Origin: Acinetobacter higginsii
GTDB lineage: Bacteria; Pseudomonadota; Gammaproteobacteria; Pseudomonadales; Moraxellaceae
DNA: 64,000 bases
Reading direction: 5' to 3'
Assembly (NCBI RefSeq): GCF_000369525.1
Contig: NZ_KB850070.1
Location: 124,001 to 188,000, forward strand
Shown here: positions 23,744-33,320 of the stretch, in pieces
Numbering within the stretch: the first letter of the stretch is position 1
Layout: the number at the start of each line of letters is the position of its first letter
The notes under the pieces: model-generated
Database searches by the model: none
What the model saw: the letters and a program-made list of their open reading frames with translations, nothing else
Told to the model about the DNA's origin: nothing
Program-made: the position numbers and the translations under genes

Positions 23744-26700
23744 CTACACCATTTTTCCAGCTTTATCCTCAGAAAAATATCCAAGTATTGCATCCAAACG
23801 CAAGATAAACTCATCCTCAGGCTTCCAATAGTAACAACCTTGCTGCGCCTGCCCATTCATGCCGCGCAAATACAGATAAGATGCGCCGCCTAAATGCTGC
23901 TGCATATCATAATCCTGCAATTTCACCGACAGATAACGATGTAGTGCCACAAGATATAACGCTGCTTGTAACCAATAACTCGACAGCGACATACTTTCTG
24001 CAATCTGAGGCTGCTGATAATCCAGTTGCTCCGCTCCCAGATAATTACTCTTATAATCGGCAATATGGTAACGCTGACCATCGAAGTAAACCAAGTCAAT
24101 AGAGCCATTCAAGTAACGGGCAGATTTAGCCTCAAGTAACTCTGGCATTTCGATGCCATATTCCTCAAACAGCTGCTGTACACGCTGCATCGCCAGCACT
24201 CGATCCGATAAAGCCAGATAGAAAGGACATTCAGACAAGTATTGTCCTGCAGCTAATTGCTTTAACTGAAAACCCTGATTGAGTGGCGTGTGTAATACCT
24301 CACCAAGCCAATCAGCAATCCATTGATACAGTTGCTGCTCGCTATTTTCTTGTTCAGGAAAATGCAGCTGATATTGCTGCAACAATTCTGACCATAAACT
24401 TTGATAGGTATTTTTAAAACGACGGCGAATTTCTTCTACCCACATGTGGGGTTGCTGAAAATCAATCTGCTCAAAAATCTCATGCAAGAAATTGCCAGCC
24501 AAAGTCCCTTTCGGGAAATACTGTTTAATCCAGGCAATCGGCTGAGCCGTGGTTTTATTTTCCAATTCAGCAAGATTCAACTCATCTTCAGCTTGCTCAA
24601 AATCAGTATCGATATTGGCCAAGCGATCAGCCCGAGTCGCTTTATGCTTTAAATGTTGTGCCAGATAGCTAAAACTGGTTTTTCCGCGTGCATAAAAACG
24701 TTGTGTCGGCAGTGTTTGGGCCAACAGTACGCGCTGTTGTTGAGTTTGTTGCATCTGTAAGGCTTGTGGTCGCGCTAAGATCAGCGCAGCATCGGCACTA
24801 TAGGGATGTTGAAAGTTGTCACCCTGATTCTTCCAAAAAGCCAAACCTGAAAACTTATTTTTATCGCCTTTTTCCGGTTCAAACACGGCGTAAACACGGT
24901 GACTGGCACGCGTCAGTGCCACATACCACAACCGGTTTTGTTCCGCTAAAGCGCGTTGCTGATGTTGATCCAGCTCAGTTTGCTGTAAAAAATTTTTATC
25001 CGCCACGGCTACCACCCGTTGCGTCCGTATTTGACCCGTCTCAGGCAACTGGATTTCAGTGGTAGAAAAATTCAGTGTTTTCTGTACTTCAGCAAAAGCC
25101 TTATTCGCCCCCAGTAAAAAGACGATTTTAAACTCCAAGCCTTTGGACTGGTGAATAGTCATCAGTTGCACACCCGCTTCACTCGACAGCTTGTGTTCAA
25201 GCTCCCAATCTCGATCACTTGGCGAATTTAATTGTTTTAAATACCAGTGATACAGGTTTTGCATCCCTTGTACATGTTCACTGTGCTGACTCAACAGATC
25301 AGTGAGATGGCGTAGATTCACCACGGCACGTTCATTGTCTTTACTTTGTGTGGCCACCAGTTGTTGCCAAAGACCAAACTGATTTAGGCAACGCTGCCAT
25401 GCCGATAAAAAGCCCTGATTCAGCCACATTTCACGTATGTCATCAAACTGCTGAATATAATCACTCAAGCCTTCTGCACTTTGTTCTAATGCCAATAGTC
25501 GAGCCAGATCAAAGCCAAATAAACGGCTGAGCAAAGCCCGTTTGAGCTTGGCCTCATCATAAGGATGAAGCAACGCCGTGAGTAGGGCCCCCACATCCTG
25601 TGCAATGCTGGAATCAAACACACTGCGTTTCGATGGTCGATTGACCCGAATCCCCATACGTTCCAATACATATTGCACTTCATCCAGTTGGCGATGGCTA
25701 CGCGAAAGAATGGCAATATCATCTTCATCAATCGCAGTCGGGATATCACCCTCTAAGTACAATTGCTTTAAATAGGCTTGGTTGAGTAAGTGCTGAATCT
25801 GCCACGCCACCTGTGTGGCCTGCTCATTGCCCTCTTGCAAATGCAACCAGCGTAAAGGCATTGGATTGGGTTGGGCATTTTCAATCAAGGCGGGATGTGG
25901 ACGTGAACCCGCTTGAATCGGGTCATAGCTGACCTGCTCACCAAAATCGATCTGGCGCTGAAACAGCACATCCACCACTTCCACTAGTTCTTTCACCGAA
26001 CGGTGGTTATGCACCAACTTATACTCACGCCCCTGTTTGGCCATAATATCCTGATAAGCATTCAGGAAGGTCAGCATATCGCCACCACGGAAACCATAAA
26101 TCGCCTGCTTACGGTCACCCACCATAATCATGCAACCTTTTTGATAACGTTGCGGATGGCGCCAGATACTGGCCAACATATCATCTTGATCTTGGTTGGT
26201 ATCCTGAAACTCATCCACCAAAATCAATGGATAGCGTGACTGTACAAATACCGCGAAACGTTGTCCTTGCTCGCCTTTTAAAGCTTCAGACAAAGTCTTG
26301 ATTTGCTGAGCAAAGGTGGTCTCCCCTTTTTGCTGCAACACTTGAGGCAAACGCTTTTTGACTTCAACACATAAATAGGCTTTTAAATAGACCTGTAACT
26401 GCTCAAATTCCTGCTGAGTCTGCTGTACAGCTTGAAACAGCTTTTGCAGTTGCAACACGCATGGATGTTGATAGAAGCCCTCGGCAATTTCCGCAGGACA
26501 TTTCTTAAAAATTTTTTGTGCTTCGAGTTTGTCTAAAAACTTAAATACCGCATCACGTGCATTGGCAAAATAGGCATCAAAGATCTGTATATTCTCAGAA
26601 CTGTTGAGTGCAGTTAATAAGGGCGGCAAGGATTCTGTAAATAGTTTATGAAAGGCATTGTTACGGAAAGAAGCGCCATTGATATGTGCATAATAGGCGC

Positions 26701-27457
26701 CCTCTAACTGAAAGTATTCAGCCAAGCTGCTCAGGTCAATCTGCTGTGCTTGCTGTTGCCACTGCTGCAACTGAGCCAACTCAATTTCAGGCATGGCAGG
26801 CAGTTTAAATTGTGCCGAACTAAAATTCAGCGAGCTTTCCACCATCCCGACAAAATGATCGACACTTTTCAGCCCCCCCACACTATACAAGGCATTGATT
26901 ACTTGCTGTGGTTGGGTCTGAATCCATTCCCGCAACACATCATGAATTAATTGACGGGTATAGCTTTTGGCATCCTCTGTGATTTCAGCGCGTTCGATTT
27001 TACCACTTTCAAAGGCAAACTCACGCAATAGCTTTTGGCTAAAGCTATCCAAGGTTCCGACGAACAATTCATCTAACTGATCAATCACCAATTTTAGCCG
27101 TTCACAGGCATAGGCAATCCGCGGCGCAAAGTTTTGTAAGACCTGTTGTTTTAATGGATCAGACTCTTGTAATGCCTTGGCCTGAATATCTTGTTCCAAT
27201 ACATCACGGAAAGGCTCTAAAAATTCAAGGATTTCGACCAGACGCAAACGGATACGTGTTTTGAGTTCTGCGGCTGCAGCACGGGTAAAGGTGGTGGCAA
27301 TCACCTGATTGGGCAAATATTTCTCTAAGAAAATCCGCACCATCAAACTGGATAGCGTATAGGTTTTCCCTGTCCCTGCTGAGGCTTCGATTAAATGCAG
27401 CCCTTCAAATTGAATATCACCAATCGGCCGATAAGATACGGGATACTTCGAGTTCAT
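23744..27457 (-). CDS. recB: Exodeoxyribonuclease V subunit beta (RecB)
   Basis: 1237 residues. The slow 3'-5' helicase and the only nuclease of RecBCD. Walker A is near the N-terminus (LIEASAGTGKTYTL), the DEFQDTN helicase motif is in ILVDEFQDTNQDQDD, then VGDRKQAIYGFRGGD, TIHQSKGLEFKIVFL and WYVALTRASHRVY. The C-terminal nuclease domain has NGSIDLVYFDGQRYHIADYK, which includes the catalytic D-(x)n-D-Y-K arrangement. It starts 3 bp after the recC stop and is followed by recD. Length is close to the E. coli protein, and I see no disruption. Confidence 0.97.
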   Translation of the reverse strand: MNSKYPVSYRPIGDIQFEGLHLIEASAGTGKTYTLSSLMVRIFLEKYLPNQVIATTFTRAAAAELKTRIRLRLVEILEFLEPFRDVLEQDIQAKALQESDPLKQQVLQNFAPRIAYACERLKLVIDQLDELFVGTLDSFSQKLLREFAFESGKIERAEITEDAKSYTRQLIHDVLREWIQTQPQQVINALYSVGGLKSVDHFVGMVESSLNFSSAQFKLPAMPEIELAQLQQWQQQAQQIDLSSLAEYFQLEGAYYAHINGASFRNNAFHKLFTESLPPLLTALNSSENIQIFDAYFANARDAVFKFLDKLEAQKIFKKCPAEIAEGFYQHPCVLQLQKLFQAVQQTQQEFEQLQVYLKAYLCVEVKKRLPQVLQQKGETTFAQQIKTLSEALKGEQGQRFAVFVQSRYPLILVDEFQDTNQDQDDMLASIWRHPQRYQKGCMIMVGDRKQAIYGFRGGDMLTFLNAYQDIMAKQGREYKLVHNHRSVKELVEVVDVLFQRQIDFGEQVSYDPIQAGSRPHPALIENAQPNPMPLRWLHLQEGNEQATQVAWQIQHLLNQAYLKQLYLEGDIPTAIDEDDIAILSRSHRQLDEVQYVLERMGIRVNRPSKRSVFDSSIAQDVGALLTALLHPYDEAKLKRALLSRLFGFDLARLLALEQSAEGLSDYIQQFDDIREMWLNQGFLSAWQRCLNQFGLWQQLVATQSKDNERAVVNLRHLTDLLSQHSEHVQGMQNLYHWYLKQLNSPSDRDWELEHKLSSEAGVQLMTIHQSKGLEFKIVFLLGANKAFAEVQKTLNFSTTEIQLPETGQIRTQRVVAVADKNFLQQTELDQHQQRALAEQNRLWYVALTRASHRVYAVFEPEKGDKNKFSGLAFWKNQGDNFQHPYSADAALILARPQALQMQQTQQQRVLLAQTLPTQRFYARGKTSFSYLAQHLKHKATRADRLANIDTDFEQAEDELNLAELENKTTAQPIAWIKQYFPKGTLAGNFLHEIFEQIDFQQPHMWVEEIRRRFKNTYQSLWSELLQQYQLHFPEQENSEQQLYQWIADWLGEVLHTPLNQGFQLKQLAAGQYLSECPFYLALSDRVLAMQRVQQLFEEYGIEMPELLEAKSARYLNGSIDLVYFDGQRYHIADYKSNYLGAEQLDYQQPQIAESMSLSSYWLQAALYLVALHRYLSVKLQDYDMQQHLGGASYLYLRGMNGQAQQGCYYWKPEDEFILRLDAILGYFSEDKAGKMV

Positions 27458-27460
27458 CTC

Positions 27461-30400
27461 TTACTCCACCCGTAAAAATTCAAAAATCGGTTGATACAAC
27501 GCATAGGAATAATGATCACAGGCATACTGCAATAAAGCGGTTGCATCTTGTTCCTGCAAAATGAATTGCCAATCACGGTGCAATTTACAAGCTTCATTCT
27601 GGGTCATATCAAAACCCGAGAAATCACCCGTATCATTCCAGTCTTTCAATACTTGCTTTTGACTCTCTTCAGTTAACACCTGAGTTGAATCCAGCTCAAT
27701 CCACACATATTGCTTGCCCTTTTCTAAAGGCTTTAACACTAAGGCAGCAGGCAAGACCACAGGCTGCTGCTGTGCATCGTGCCAAAGCTGTAACCATGCC
27801 TTTAAATAATGCTGTGCCTGTTGTGAACTTAAGCCTTCACAAATCACGGTCTGATCGCTAAACACGACAATTCGACGCTTCTCTGTAGCAGCGTCACTAT
27901 TGATTAGCGCCAACCAAAGCAGATATTCCAGCCAGACTTTGGCAAAGCGCTTGGCACGTGCACTTGACGCCTCCAAACTGACCCAATCTTGGGTTAGTTG
28001 TTTCGGGGTCACACAGGCGATTTGTAATTGTTTCGAGACCCGCCAAACCCGTTGCGTGGTTTCAGTCGGTGCTGGGGCATATTGCTGCAAGCGCTCCAAC
28101 AAGCGTTGCTGCTCTAAGCGACTTTGCTGCCAAGCACTGTGCTGAACTTTGCCAACGGGCAACTGATCTTGCAAAAGACTTGGAGAGAGCTGGTCATCCT
28201 GCTGCTGTAAAAAATGTCGAATGGCATATTTACCGAGACCATCGAGTAATAATGGTTCTGCTTGATCAAGCGATGCTTGTGCGGTTAAATTTTCCACACC
28301 TAAGGTCTTTAAATACAGCCGCGCAGGGAAACTGATATCTTGAATCCATTGCTGACTCTCCAAAATGATCATTTCATTTTGTTCAACGGGATAGACGGTA
28401 TTGGCCCACGCCTGTCGCTCACCCTTCACCTGCTGAATCTGTGAAGCGACCTTAAACCATTGGTCTTGAAAGCGCACAGGACGATCCGAAACAAAGCCGA
28501 GTGGATCGAACGGTTGTAGACGATGTAAATGATACAACGGATAAAGCTGTGCAGGGACTTGCAAAGCATTCAATCCGGCTAAATCCGCTTCGGATAAAGG
28601 AGGACCATCTTCACGGCTCGTCGGTTTTACAATCAAAGCCAAATGCTCGCGGAAACCCTGCAACACACTGGATGGCTCTCTGACTTCGCCATCATTGAGA
28701 TCAAAGCCATTATAAAACAGCCAAACCTGTTCTTGTGCCAATAAGATGGCATCCAAAAATGCCCCCTGATCATCCTCCAAACGAGAACGATCACCCAATT
28801 GCTGACGCAGTGCATCCATCAAATCAAACGGAATATGACTGTCTCGATTTGGAAATTTACCTGTATCCAAATTCAACAGTACAATCAGCCGATAAGGAAT
28901 CGGACGAATCTGTCCAATCTGACTAAAGGTGATTTGTCCTGTCGGTTCAACTTGCGCAGACTGGCTTTCTAAAGTGCGTTGAATTTCCTCAACAATATAA
29001 GGCAAAGGCAAGGAAATTTGACGTAACTGGGTTTCGGTATCTTCATAATAGCTGGCCAAAGTCAGCATACGTTCTTGCTTCTGAATAATTTCACGGATTG
29101 CTTTTAAAGCAACCACATCGGCTTGTTCAAACTCTTGCACATCCTGTTTGATCCGTTGTAACCAGACTTCAACAGGCAACCGCTGTCCTTGCTCATGCGC
29201 CACCAACCAGTCTCGCCGTGCCGATAGCTCGTGATAAATCTGAATCAAAATCCCAATCAGTTCAAAATCGCTTGGTTGCACCAGCGCATAACTTAAGATG
29301 TCTTGCACCATCACATGGGCTGGCACGGCAATCCCAAGCGCCAAACGATCGAGGGCAAATTTAAAACTATAACGGTAGTCTTGATCGTCATCACTGAGCA
29401 TTTGTTTTAAATGTTCAGCATCCAAACCACGCTTAAAGCCAGCATCATCGAGTAAACTCAGAATCCGTTGTACCTGTGTATAATCCAAGCCATAACGTTG
29501 TTGCGTCGCGGAAAGATTGAGCCAATCAGCAAAGTCATCCTGCGTAAAACGACCCTGTGTCAATTGCAAGCGTCCAAGTACAGCACGCCATGCATTTAAC
29601 GCATCTAACTGCGCCACCCCTGCAATTTTAACGGGTAAAAAGACTTCATGTTCATTTGCAACCGCAGGAAAGACACTGCGAATTAAAGGCTCAAGCTCGG
29701 CTAGATTCGGGGTCAAAACCAGCACATCACTTGGGCGACGCGGTGTCGTATCTGCTTGAGATAACCAATACAGCAACTGTTCTTTTAAGACTTCCAACTG
29801 TCGCACACTTGAGTGGCAAACATGAATCTGAATTGACTCGTCCTCAGGCGCAAGTTCATATTGCTGAGGCTGAGGTTCAGCTAAATAGAAAATATCAGAC
29901 TGAATCTTACCTAGTAGTGTTTCAGGAAACTGCTCTACAAAGGCATCGACCCACTTTCCCTCCTCTCCTGTTGCCAGTTGTGATAACAGGGAAAAATGAT
30001 CACGCGCTTGCTTACCTAACCGTGTCAGTAAGGGATGCCGAGACTCTCGATTTAAGGCATTAAACCCCAGACTAAAACTGTCGAAGAATGCGGTAATGTC
30101 TGCATCACTGGCATGGGGATGTTTGGCGATATAGCGCTCTTTCACGCCGAGGTCATAACGCTTTTTCCAGAGTGGATCGACACTGTCGGCCCAATATTCC
30201 TGCGATGGGTTATAGTGCAGAATCACCACATCCAGATACTGTCCCAAACGACGTAAAAATTGCAGTTGGCTCGGTGGTAAATCTAAAATCGTAAATACAA
30301 CCACCTGACTCGGCAATTGTGCCAAAGCTCGTGATCGTGTCTGCTCATTGTCTAGAAGCTGCCAGAAATCAGCATCAATGCTTTGTATTTCAACAAAATC

Positions 30401-31099
30401 ATCATGAAAGTAGTTTTGCCACAACCAACGCTGCCAAGCTTCCAGTTGTTCAGTTTGCTGCAAGCTAAAGGCTGAAGTGGGTTGATCCGTATGCGCAATC
30501 AATTGTTCGATATTTAAGGCTTTATTCTGTCCCCAGGTCGCTAACCAATTCCCTGCACAAGTACAATTGCTTTGGCAGCCGCGTTGACAATGACCACGAT
30601 AAATCATGTAGTTGTTAAACAGTTGTGAAACCTGCTCCGCCACCCAATACAACATGCTCTGTTTTTTAAGTTGTTTTTCAGTGCCTTGTTGCAGTTGATC
30701 GGCGCTGTCGTAAATCCGTTGCACAATTGAATATAAAGGGTGCTCATTCGCAACAGTATTCTGTTCGGGTTGAATAAAAGGCTGTAAGGCTTGATGAATA
30801 CGCCACTTTAAAATCAAACGTGGAATATTGGCTTTACGCACTTGCTCTTTATTTTCCAAAACTTGTTGGTAGGCATACCATTGAAAACCACGAATGCGTT
30901 GGTGAAATTGATAGTTGGCGGTCATGCCTTGTTGTTCGGCAACTTTTTGCGTCAGCCATTGTTCTTGTGCGGGGCTCGGGACAATAAAATGCTGGGTTTT
31001 AAACACCTGAAAGGGTGAGTTACTCGGCTGAGTGATTGATGCCATCACACCTTGTAATAACACGTCAAGGCGTTGACTTTGAATAACATGAATACCCAT
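27461..31099 (-). CDS. recC: Exodeoxyribonuclease V subunit gamma (RecC)
   Basis: 1212 residues. The Chi-recognising subunit with inactive helicase- and nuclease-like domains. The N-terminus (HVIQSQRLDVLLQGV, then FIVPSPAQEQWLTQKVAEQQ) and the RecC motif VFTILDLPPSQLQFLRRLGQ are typical. The segment ILVLTPNLAELEPLIR-like VLVLTPNLAELEPLIRSVFP and QIGQIRPIPYRLIVLLNLDT is conserved as well. It is first in the recC-recB-recD operon, and the upstream region (31100-31282) is divergent with the small protein gene at 31283. Confidence 0.95.
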   Translation of the reverse strand: MGIHVIQSQRLDVLLQGVMASITQPSNSPFQVFKTQHFIVPSPAQEQWLTQKVAEQQGMTANYQFHQRIRGFQWYAYQQVLENKEQVRKANIPRLILKWRIHQALQPFIQPEQNTVANEHPLYSIVQRIYDSADQLQQGTEKQLKKQSMLYWVAEQVSQLFNNYMIYRGHCQRGCQSNCTCAGNWLATWGQNKALNIEQLIAHTDQPTSAFSLQQTEQLEAWQRWLWQNYFHDDFVEIQSIDADFWQLLDNEQTRSRALAQLPSQVVVFTILDLPPSQLQFLRRLGQYLDVVILHYNPSQEYWADSVDPLWKKRYDLGVKERYIAKHPHASDADITAFFDSFSLGFNALNRESRHPLLTRLGKQARDHFSLLSQLATGEEGKWVDAFVEQFPETLLGKIQSDIFYLAEPQPQQYELAPEDESIQIHVCHSSVRQLEVLKEQLLYWLSQADTTPRRPSDVLVLTPNLAELEPLIRSVFPAVANEHEVFLPVKIAGVAQLDALNAWRAVLGRLQLTQGRFTQDDFADWLNLSATQQRYGLDYTQVQRILSLLDDAGFKRGLDAEHLKQMLSDDDQDYRYSFKFALDRLALGIAVPAHVMVQDILSYALVQPSDFELIGILIQIYHELSARRDWLVAHEQGQRLPVEVWLQRIKQDVQEFEQADVVALKAIREIIQKQERMLTLASYYEDTETQLRQISLPLPYIVEEIQRTLESQSAQVEPTGQITFSQIGQIRPIPYRLIVLLNLDTGKFPNRDSHIPFDLMDALRQQLGDRSRLEDDQGAFLDAILLAQEQVWLFYNGFDLNDGEVREPSSVLQGFREHLALIVKPTSREDGPPLSEADLAGLNALQVPAQLYPLYHLHRLQPFDPLGFVSDRPVRFQDQWFKVASQIQQVKGERQAWANTVYPVEQNEMIILESQQWIQDISFPARLYLKTLGVENLTAQASLDQAEPLLLDGLGKYAIRHFLQQQDDQLSPSLLQDQLPVGKVQHSAWQQSRLEQQRLLERLQQYAPAPTETTQRVWRVSKQLQIACVTPKQLTQDWVSLEASSARAKRFAKVWLEYLLWLALINSDAATEKRRIVVFSDQTVICEGLSSQQAQHYLKAWLQLWHDAQQQPVVLPAALVLKPLEKGKQYVWIELDSTQVLTEESQKQVLKDWNDTGDFSGFDMTQNEACKLHRDWQFILQEQDATALLQYACDHYSYALYQPIFEFLRVE

Positions 31100-31282
31100 G
31101 CGTTAATATAACCCCATCAATAAATCACCATTTTGCTCTACCAAAATGTCTATCATCATCACTATACAACTTCAGATCACTATGTCACGCTAAACACACA
31201 ATCCAATAAAAAAATTGTTTTGAATTTCACCACTCAATACGATTGAATGTACTATCAAGGGATAGACTTTAGGTATAACTTT

Positions 31283-31789
31283 ATGAAAATTGAAAAAATT
31301 CCTGATGCAATTGACCCAAGTTTGAACTTGGAACAGATTCGTGATGAATGTTTGGAGCTCGCCAAGAAGCGTGCCTATTGGTCAGCGGGTGCAGCGATTG
31401 TACCGATTCCATTTTTTGATGTTGTTGTCGATTTAGGCATGCTGACACAAATCATTCCAGATATTAATGCACGTTTTGGTCTCGCTCCTGAACATATCAG
31501 TGTTTATGATCCTGAAACCAAAAAAGTTCACTGGGATGAATTACGTAAACGTGGTTTTGAGTTTTCAGGTTTTGTGGTGGCACGTACTGCCATGAAAAAA
31601 TCATTTAATGGTTTTTTCACCAAAATCGCCACCAAACAAGTGACTAAATTTATTCCTTTAGGCGGGCAACTTGTTGCAGCCAGTTTAGGCTATTTCATGA
31701 TGCGTAAAATCACCGAAGCGCATGTACAAGATTGCTATAACCTTGCCAAGCGTATTCAGCAAAAAAGTCGCAGTAGCATTGTGGCTTAA
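31283..31789 (+). CDS. Small membrane-associated protein, DUF697-like
   Basis: 168 residues. Two hydrophobic segments, AIVPIPFFDVVVDLGMLTQ (about 35-55) and PLGGQLVAASLGYFMM (about 128-145), each next to a Pro/Gly-rich turn, resemble the DUF697 (YcjF-like) membrane hairpins. The C-terminal helix is basic and ends in KSRSSIVA. Function is unknown. I chose ATG 31283 (MKIEKIPDAI) because AGG lies ten bases upstream; a further ATG at 31247 has none. It is alone between recC and an MFS gene. The family link is tentative. Confidence 0.6.
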   Translation: MKIEKIPDAIDPSLNLEQIRDECLELAKKRAYWSAGAAIVPIPFFDVVVDLGMLTQIIPDINARFGLAPEHISVYDPETKKVHWDELRKRGFEFSGFVVARTAMKKSFNGFFTKIATKQVTKFIPLGGQLVAASLGYFMMRKITEAHVQDCYNLAKRIQQKSRSSIVA

Positions 31790-31977
31790 AGTTACAATGG
31801 TTCATTCGACCTGCCCTTCTTCTGCATCATTGTAAAATGAAGATGTTTACAGTGATGCAACAGATCCATAAAAAAACCACACAAATACGTTAATATTCAC
31901 TTAATTTTTTAAGCTTTGATAAAGATTGTATTTTTAACCTCCACATCTCGATGATAAATAGATGATGGAGCGTCATT

Positions 31978-33270
31978 GTGCAAACCAGCCAATCTCCTTC
32001 TCGGGTCCGTTCAATTTTCAACGTGACCAGCGGGAACTTTCTTGAACAATACGACTTCTTCCTGTTCGGACTCTACGCACAAGCCATAGGTGAAACCTTT
32101 TTCCATTCAGACAGCAGCTATGCCGCGCTGATGAAAACCTTCCTCGTATTTGCCGTCAGTTTTCTGATGCGGCCAATCGGTGCTCTGGTGCTCGGTCCTT
32201 ATGTCGATCGTATTGGTCGTCGGCGTGGCCTGATGGTGACCTTGAGCATCATGGCCTTCGGTTCTTTAATTATTGCCTTCACACCGAGTTACGCCAGTAT
32301 TGGCTTTGCCGCAACCGTGCTGATTTTCGTGGGGCGTCTAGCTCAGGGCTTCTCCGCAGGAGTTGAGCTGGGGGGTGTTTCAGTTTATTTAGCCGAGATT
32401 GCGGAACCGCATAACCGTGGCTTTATTACCAGTTGGCAATCAGCAAGTCAGCAAGTTGCCGTCATTTTCGCAGCCGTTTTGGGTTATATCGTCAGTGTGG
32501 TGTTTACCAAAGCTCAGGTCGATGCGTGGGCTTGGCGAATTCCATTCTTTGTTGGCTGTGCTATCATCCCCTTTATTTTCTGGCTCCGTAAGTCACTGGT
32601 TGAAACAGAAGCCTTCGCCTCTCGTAAAGAGCATCCAACGACACGACAGATTCTGAGTACCTTAGCGGCCAACTGGAAAATTGTGTTGGCGGGTGTGTGC
32701 ATGGTGGCGACCACGACCACCATGTTTTACTTCATTACCGTCTATACCCCAACCTACGGTAAAGAGGTCTTGAATTTAACCCGTAGCGAAAGTTTGATTG
32801 CCACCATTATGGTCGGTTTGAGCAACTTTATTCTGTTACCTATTGGTGGGCATCTCTCCGACAAATTTGGGCGTAAGCCGCTGTTGATCACAACCACGAT
32901 ACTCATCTTTATCAGTGCCTATCCACTCCTCACATGGTTGACACATACCATTAGCCTGTCGCACATGCTGATGGTGTTATTGTGGTTCTCATTACTGTAT
33001 AGCTTTTATAATGGTGCCTTGGTGGTTTCATTGGCTGAAATGATGCCAAGCTCGGTGCGAATTGCAGGATTCTCGGTTGCCTATAGTTTTGCCACCTCTA
33101 TTTTTGGTGGGCTCACGCCGATGATTGCGACTTATCTGGTACAAACATCTGGTAATAAAAGCATGCCTGCATTTTGGCTCATGTTTGCAGCGATCACCAG
33201 TTTGATTGCCACTTTAATTATTTTCCGCCAACAACAGCGTACAGCGCCACAATTGGCAAATAACAATTAA
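31978..33270 (+). CDS. MHS-family MFS symporter, citrate/tricarballylate type
   Basis: 430 residues with 12 predicted helices. It belongs to the metabolite:H+ symporter branch of the major facilitator superfamily: NFLEQYDFFLFGLYA at helix 1, MRPIGALVLGPYVDRIGRRR after helix 2, GFSAGVELGGVSVYLAEIA, and GHLSDKFGRKPLL in the second half. The sequence recalls citrate (CitA) and tricarballylate (TcuC) carriers, but no catabolic gene adjoins it, so the substrate is open. The GTG start is supported by GGAG seven bases upstream. It converges on pap with a shared hairpin. Confidence 0.85.
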   Translation: MQTSQSPSRVRSIFNVTSGNFLEQYDFFLFGLYAQAIGETFFHSDSSYAALMKTFLVFAVSFLMRPIGALVLGPYVDRIGRRRGLMVTLSIMAFGSLIIAFTPSYASIGFAATVLIFVGRLAQGFSAGVELGGVSVYLAEIAEPHNRGFITSWQSASQQVAVIFAAVLGYIVSVVFTKAQVDAWAWRIPFFVGCAIIPFIFWLRKSLVETEAFASRKEHPTTRQILSTLAANWKIVLAGVCMVATTTTMFYFITVYTPTYGKEVLNLTRSESLIATIMVGLSNFILLPIGGHLSDKFGRKPLLITTTILIFISAYPLLTWLTHTISLSHMLMVLLWFSLLYSFYNGALVVSLAEMMPSSVRIAGFSVAYSFATSIFGGLTPMIATYLVQTSGNKSMPAFWLMFAAITSLIATLIIFRQQQRTAPQLANNN

Positions 33271-33284
33271 TTTAAATGCAGCAG

Positions 33285-33320
33285 CAACTCAAGGCAGATT
33301 AATCGGCCTTGAGTTGTTTT
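33285..33320. terminator. Hairpin between the MHS symporter and pap; loop contains the pap stop codon
   Basis: A perfect 11 bp stem CAACTCAAGGC / GCCTTGAGTTG with a 10 nt loop, followed by TTTT on the plus strand. The TAA stop of the minus-strand pap gene (33299-33301) is in the loop. Confidence 0.75.

Noticed and set aside
29656..30063. Plus-strand ORF of 135 codons inside recC
   Set aside because: Antisense to recC, which is complete and of normal length.
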